Assembly: GCA_023484645.1 (NCBI GenBank)
Contig: JAMCZZ010000025.1
Location: 1-8,308, forward strand
From: Patescibacteria group bacterium
GTDB taxonomy: Bacteria; Patescibacteria; UBA1384; XYA2-FULL-43-10; 1-14-0-10-43-13
DNA length: 8,308 nt
Reading direction: 5' to 3'
Position numbers and translations under genes: made by a program. Shown here one piece after another: positions 5,242-8,308 of the stretch. Each line of letters begins with the position of its first letter. Position 1 is the first letter of the stretch. Below the pieces are notes generated by a model. The model ran no database searches. It was not told the DNA's origin and saw only the letters and a program-made list of their open reading frames with translations.

Positions 5242-5270
5242 TTGCTTAAACATTTAAAAAATGTTATAGT
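5242..5270 (+). promoter_or_regulatory. Putative leaderless promoter of der
   Basis: TTGCTT (5242-5247), 17-nt spacer, TATAGT (5265-5270), ending 8 nt before the der ATG at 5279. No Shine-Dalgarno fits in that gap (AAATCCTT). Confidence 0.6.
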
Positions 5271-5278
5271 AAATCCTT

Positions 5279-6628
5279 ATGGAAACATTAAACTTAAAAA
5301 CTGTTGCTCTTATTGGCCGGCCGAATGTAGGCAAGTCTACTTTATTCAACCGTTTTATCGGCAAAAGAGAAGCAATCGAGACTCCGATTGCAGGCACCAC
5401 TCGAGATCGCCTTTATGGCGAAGTTTTTTGGCGTGGAGAAAAATTTAATTTAATTGATGTGGCTGGCATAGAAGTCGGGACTAAGACGGAAATTGATAAA
5501 AGTATTCAAGAAGGCGTAGATTTGGCGATTGAAAGCTCTGATCTCATTGTCTTTATAGTCGACTGGAATGAGAAAGATAATGAAGCGGATAAGCAAGTAG
5601 CACGAAGACTGCGTAAAATCGATAAAAAGGTCATTGTAGCGGTTAATAAAGCAGATAATTTGGAGAAAATACAGTCTATTGATGAATTTAAGCGATTTGG
5701 AAATTTTGAGGTGATTCCTGTTTCTGCAATATCAGGCAAGAACACAGGCGATTTGCTTGATGCAATTATCAAAGATCTCGGAGAAAGTAGTCAAAATATT
5801 GCAGAAGAAGCTAATAATAAAGACATAATCAAGTTAGCTATAATCGGCCGCCCAAATGTGGGTAAATCTACTCTTTTAAACTCAATTATGGGCGAAAAAA
5901 GAGCTGTTGTTTCATCTCTGGCAGGCACGACAAGAGATGTCTTGGATGTCGTATTTTCCCATAAAGATGGAAAAATTAGGATTTTTGATACAGCAGGTCT
6001 TCGAAGAAGAGGTAAAATCGTCAAGGATTCAATTGAGAGCTTTAGCGTTTTGAGAACGAACCGTGCTTTGCAGAATTGCGATATTGCTGTTTTGATGGTA
6101 AATGCCGAAGAGGGTCTTGTAGCAGGGGATGTTCATATACTCGGCCAAGCAAAAGAATACGGCAAGGGCATAATTTTGTGTGTTAATAAAATAGATCTTG
6201 TCGAAAGAGATAGGCAAGAATTTATGTCTGAAATGCTCAACTATTTTCAACTTGAGTTAAATTTTGTACCGTGGCTTCCAGTCGTGTTTATCTCTGCTCA
6301 AAATAGTGAGAATGTAAACGCGCTTCTTAGCCAAGTAATCAAGGTGAGTAAAAATCGTAAAACAAAAATAGAGCAAGAAGATTTAAATCAGATTCTTGAA
6401 TTTGCAAAAGAATCAAACTTTCAGTTGCAAAATGTTAAATCATTATCACAAAAAAAAGCTAATCCGCCGATATTTGAATTAAAATATATAAGAGAAAAAC
6501 CTCATTACACTCAAATAAGATATCTGGAAAATAAAATAAGAGATGTTTTCCCAATGGAGGGTTCGCCCATATTTATAGATATATTATCGGTGGGGCGAAA
6601 CCAAAAACGAAAAAGATCTAGAAAGTGA
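5279..6628 (+). CDS. der: Ribosome-assembly GTPase Der (EngA)
   Basis: Der is an essential cytosolic GTPase with two tandem G domains that helps mature the 50S subunit. G domain 1: GRPNVGKST (13-21), AGTTRD (38-43), DVAG (60-63), NKAD (123-126), SAISG (149-153). G domain 2: GRPNVGKST (190-198), AGTTRD (215-220), DTAG (237-240), NKID (303-306), SA at 339-340. A KH-like domain follows (about 360-437) and the tail is basic (NQKRKRSRK). Length 449 is normal. Switch II of domain 1 reads DVAG where DTGG is more usual. The start at 5279 suits the family N terminus, which enters the first beta strand within about 8 residues. The last 45 nt overlap the end of lepB on the other strand, so no room is left for a terminator between the two genes. 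Confidence 0.97.
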   Translation: METLNLKTVALIGRPNVGKSTLFNRFIGKREAIETPIAGTTRDRLYGEVFWRGEKFNLIDVAGIEVGTKTEIDKSIQEGVDLAIESSDLIVFIVDWNEKDNEADKQVARRLRKIDKKVIVAVNKADNLEKIQSIDEFKRFGNFEVIPVSAISGKNTGDLLDAIIKDLGESSQNIAEEANNKDIIKLAIIGRPNVGKSTLLNSIMGEKRAVVSSLAGTTRDVLDVVFSHKDGKIRIFDTAGLRRRGKIVKDSIESFSVLRTNRALQNCDIAVLMVNAEEGLVAGDVHILGQAKEYGKGIILCVNKIDLVERDRQEFMSEMLNYFQLELNFVPWLPVVFISAQNSENVNALLSQVIKVSKNRKTKIEQEDLNQILEFAKESNFQLQNVKSLSQKKANPPIFELKYIREKPHYTQIRYLENKIRDVFPMEGSPIFIDILSVGRNQKRKRSRK

Positions 6629-7282
6629 TGAGTAGGAATACTCTACACGTTTTTGAATACCAAACTTATCAGTCGGCAGAATTGTCAGCCATGTTCGCCC
6701 GATAATATTGGCCCTAGGTAATACTCCCCATTCTCTCGAATCGGAAGAATGCTGGCGGTTATCCCCCAAAACAAAGTACTCGTCATTGCCCAACGTTTTT
6801 TGAAGCGTTCCACTGTCTGTATCGGGAATTAATGTCAAGGTTGTTTTCGGAATGTAGCTTTCATTTAGCGTTGTGCCGTTCTGATAATCTTTACTTGTTA
6901 TTTTTACTGAATTATTAGCAATTGTAACAGTCTCTCCAGGTAGGCCGATTATTCTTTTAATATAGCTGATGCTAGGATTCCCAGGGTAACGAAATACTAC
7001 GACATCGCCTCTTTTAGGTTCGCCAGTCAGATAGGAAACTTTTTCCGCTAAGATGTATTCATTATTAACAAAATTAGGCATCATAGATTCGCCATCAACA
7101 ACAAAAGGTTGGACAGCAAAGTATCTTAAAGAAAAAGCGATAATAAAGACAACTAAGCCGGTTTTTATAAGATCAAAAAGGAAATAGAGGAAATCTTTAG
7201 CTGGATTGTCTTCAGCTTCAAAATTATTTAATTCTTCTGAGTTAGAATTAAATTTATCTTTATCATCAAATTTATCAACCAT
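6584..7282 (-). CDS. lepB: Signal peptidase I
   Basis: LepB is a membrane-bound serine-lysine protease that removes signal peptides from exported proteins. A polar, acidic N terminus (1-35) precedes one membrane helix (about 36-56). The nucleophile Ser66 lies in GESMMPN (64-70), the general base Lys109 in YIKRIIGLPGE (107-117), and box E is GDNRQHSSDSR (173-183). One helix and 232 residues fit the short Gram-positive type. The serine-rich tail (SSLSRSFSFLVSPHR) is encoded opposite the basic tail of Der and is probably a by-product of the overlap, since the family core ends near KFG (206-208). AGGGA 4 nt upstream of the ATG (7282) is the likely ribosome-binding site. The gene is divergent from lgt, another envelope-protein processing enzyme. 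Confidence 0.96.
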   Translation of the reverse strand: MVDKFDDKDKFNSNSEELNNFEAEDNPAKDFLYFLFDLIKTGLVVFIIAFSLRYFAVQPFVVDGESMMPNFVNNEYILAEKVSYLTGEPKRGDVVVFRYPGNPSISYIKRIIGLPGETVTIANNSVKITSKDYQNGTTLNESYIPKTTLTLIPDTDSGTLQKTLGNDEYFVLGDNRQHSSDSREWGVLPRANIIGRTWLTILPTDKFGIQKRVEYSYSSLSRSFSFLVSPHR

Positions 7283-7312
7283 ATGTTCCCTTTTTTATTT
7301 GTTGCTTCTTAC

Positions 7313-7342
7313 ATTCTAACAGTCCTTGACAATATTGGTCAA
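7313..7342 (-). promoter_or_regulatory. Putative lepB promoter
   Basis: Minus strand: TTGACC (7342-7337), 18-nt spacer, TAGAAT (7318-7313). Transcription would start near 7306, giving a leader of about 24 nt that includes the AGGGA site. Its -35 is one half of the 17-bp inverted repeat at 7326-7342, shared with the opposite promoter. Confidence 0.5.
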
Positions 7343-7356
7343 TAACAGGCTATAAT
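7326..7356 (+). promoter_or_regulatory. Putative upstream promoter for lgt
   Basis: TTGACA (7326-7331) and TATAAT (7351-7356), both perfect consensus, but 19 nt apart, which is longer than optimal. Transcripts would carry a 115-120 nt leader before lgt in which I see no ORF of note or known riboswitch. The -35 forms one half of the palindrome TTGACAATATTGGTCAA. Confidence 0.5.
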
Positions 7357-7465
7357 ATCCTTAGCAGAGTTAATATCTGGCATTATTATAGTAGGCGATA
7401 GTTCGGGTAATCACTGGGTAAGAGCTGAATTTTTATCACTTAAAAAAGAATTTTTTGTATTTTTT

Positions 7466-7471
7466 TATAAG
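7466..7471 (+). promoter_or_regulatory. Possible leaderless -10 box of lgt
   Basis: TATAAG ends 8 nt before the lgt ATG; no Shine-Dalgarno precedes that ATG. The upstream sequence is A- and T-tract rich and has no good -35, so this is weaker than the sites for galE and der. Confidence 0.35.
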
Positions 7472-7479
7472 AGTTTATA

Positions 7480-8229
7480 ATGTATCCAGTCTTGTTTAAA
7501 ATTGGAAGTTTAAATTTTTACTCTCATGGTGTCCTAATTGTGCTGGGAATCACTTTGGGAAGCATAATTACATATTCTCTTGCAAAAAGAAGAGGACTGG
7601 ATAATGCTTTTCTTGTGGATAATATGATATACACCCTTTTGTTTGGAGTGATTGGTGCAAGGATTACTTACTTTTTGCTATATCACAGCCAATTTAGTAA
7701 TTTCTCTCAAATTTTTTTCATTTGGGAAGGCGGTTTAGTTTCTTATGGCGGATTTATTCTTGGCGGGCTTACCTTTTTTGTTCTTCTAAAAACTCAAAAG
7801 CAGCCGATTTTGGAATGGTTTGACATATTAGCAACAGGATTCCCTTTTGGCTTATTTTTAGGTAGGCTGGGGGACATTTTGGCGGGTGATTACTCTAGTG
7901 CCCAAAAATTTACAGAACTTACCTCTTTTCGTAACGGTCTTCCTCTTCCGTTGTATGAGGCTGTCTTATGTTTATTTATTTTTTTAATTGTTCTTTTGGT
8001 TTTCTTAAAGAAAGAAAAACTGGTTGCTGGAACACCCTTTTCCCTGATGGTCTTGCTTTATTCTGGAGGTAGATTTATTATTGATTTCTGGAGAGATGAA
8101 ACGGTTTTGATTTGGAAGTTATCATTTGGCCAGGTTTTTGGTTTAGTAATATTTTTAGCATCGGGCATAGCAATAACATTATTGCTTAGGGCGCGACAGG
8201 AAGGAGATAATCATGAACTTATCAGCTAG
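7480..8229 (+). CDS. lgt: Prolipoprotein diacylglyceryl transferase
   Basis: Lgt is a multi-pass membrane enzyme that moves diacylglycerol from phosphatidylglycerol to the lipobox cysteine of prolipoproteins. The N terminus MYPVLFKIGSLNFYSHGVL is typical, and about seven hydrophobic segments follow. Landmarks: GARITY (59-64), WEGGLVSYGG (82-91), FGLFLGRLGDILAGD (123-137), LPLYE (156-160), GGRFIIDFWRDE (196-207). By alignment to E. coli from memory, Arg143 and Arg239 are kept (Arg129, Arg198), but Tyr26 is His16, His103 is Tyr89, Asn146 is Asp132, Glu151 is Asp137, Gly154 is Ser140 and Glu243 is Asp202. It is therefore a divergent family member; either the clade uses a shifted active site or it acts on a different lipid or acceptor. 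Its last 17 nt overlap the next gene, which suggests translational coupling. Confidence 0.9.
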   Translation: MYPVLFKIGSLNFYSHGVLIVLGITLGSIITYSLAKRRGLDNAFLVDNMIYTLLFGVIGARITYFLLYHSQFSNFSQIFFIWEGGLVSYGGFILGGLTFFVLLKTQKQPILEWFDILATGFPFGLFLGRLGDILAGDYSSAQKFTELTSFRNGLPLPLYEAVLCLFIFLIVLLVFLKKEKLVAGTPFSLMVLLYSGGRFIIDFWRDETVLIWKLSFGQVFGLVIFLASGIAITLLLRARQEGDNHELIS

Positions 8230-8308
8230 TTTTCTCGAAAAACAAAAAAAGTTAATGCTTAAAGAGAGAGAAAGAATTGAAGAGAAAATAAAAAAACATA
8301 AGACAGCC
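8213..8308 (+). CDS. N terminus of a possible DksA/TraR-like protein (cut by window edge)
   Basis: Only 32 codons are visible, starting at ATG 8213 and open to the right edge. AAGGAG (8201-8206), 6 nt upstream, is a good ribosome-binding site. The peptide begins MNLSASFLEKQKKLMLKER and continues as a charged, lysine- and glutamate-rich helix likely to form a coiled coil. That opening resembles the N-terminal helix of DksA/TraR zinc-finger proteins, which bind RNA polymerase, but the zinc motif would lie outside the window, so the identity is tentative. The start lies 17 nt inside the lgt 3' end in another frame. Confidence 0.6.
   Translation, partial: MNLSASFLEKQKKLMLKERERIEEKIKKHKTA

Larger units (their letters stand above)
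4937..5278. other. Gene-free stretch between the small membrane-protein gene and der
   Basis: This 342-nt stretch has no convincing protein gene. In order it holds the intrinsic terminator of the small gene, a decayed copy of the priA start, a heptamer array, a candidate minus-strand RNA with its terminator and promoter, and the der promoter. Confidence 0.7.

Overview
The window is AT-rich (about one third G+C by eye) and densely packed with bacterial housekeeping genes. Gene content, small proteins, minimal intergenic space and a peptide deformylase fused to methionyl-tRNA formyltransferase suggest a Candidate Phyla Radiation (Patescibacteria) genome. That assignment is inference, since no rRNA or ribosomal protein gene is present.

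Minus strand, read from 4600 down to 1: priA (replication restart helicase), then galE (UDP-glucose 4-epimerase with an extra ~55-residue segment), then a def-fmt fusion that runs off the left edge. priA, def and fmt are neighbours in many bacteria; galE sits between them here. priA carries two heptanucleotide repeat arrays and a double-hairpin insertion, all outside its catalytic motifs. Between galE and def-fmt lies a ~130-bp element with nested inverted repeats.

Between priA and der (4601-5278) there is one compact unit on the plus strand: promoter, strong Shine-Dalgarno, an 84-codon membrane-protein gene that is richer in G+C than its surroundings, and an intrinsic terminator. It is bracketed by a 38-bp direct repeat whose two copies are the first 38 bases of priA and a decayed copy of them. 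Beyond that lie a third heptamer array and, on the minus strand, a promoter, ~130 nt of hairpin-rich sequence and an intrinsic terminator that together look like an undescribed small RNA or leader.

Plus strand, 5279-6628: der (double-GTPase ribosome assembly factor), which overlaps tail-to-tail by 45 nt with lepB (signal peptidase I, minus strand). lepB and lgt (prolipoprotein diacylglyceryl transferase) are divergent, and their -35 boxes share a 17-bp palindrome. lgt overlaps the start of a further gene by 17 nt; that gene is cut by the right edge and resembles a DksA/TraR-type protein N terminus.

Functionally the genes cover translation initiation and N-terminal processing (def-fmt), replication restart (priA), ribosome assembly (der), secretion and lipoprotein maturation (lepB, lgt) and sugar-nucleotide supply (galE). 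A recurring feature is a -10-like hexamer only 6-8 nt before the start codon (galE, priA, der, lgt, perhaps def-fmt), which suggests widespread leaderless transcripts.
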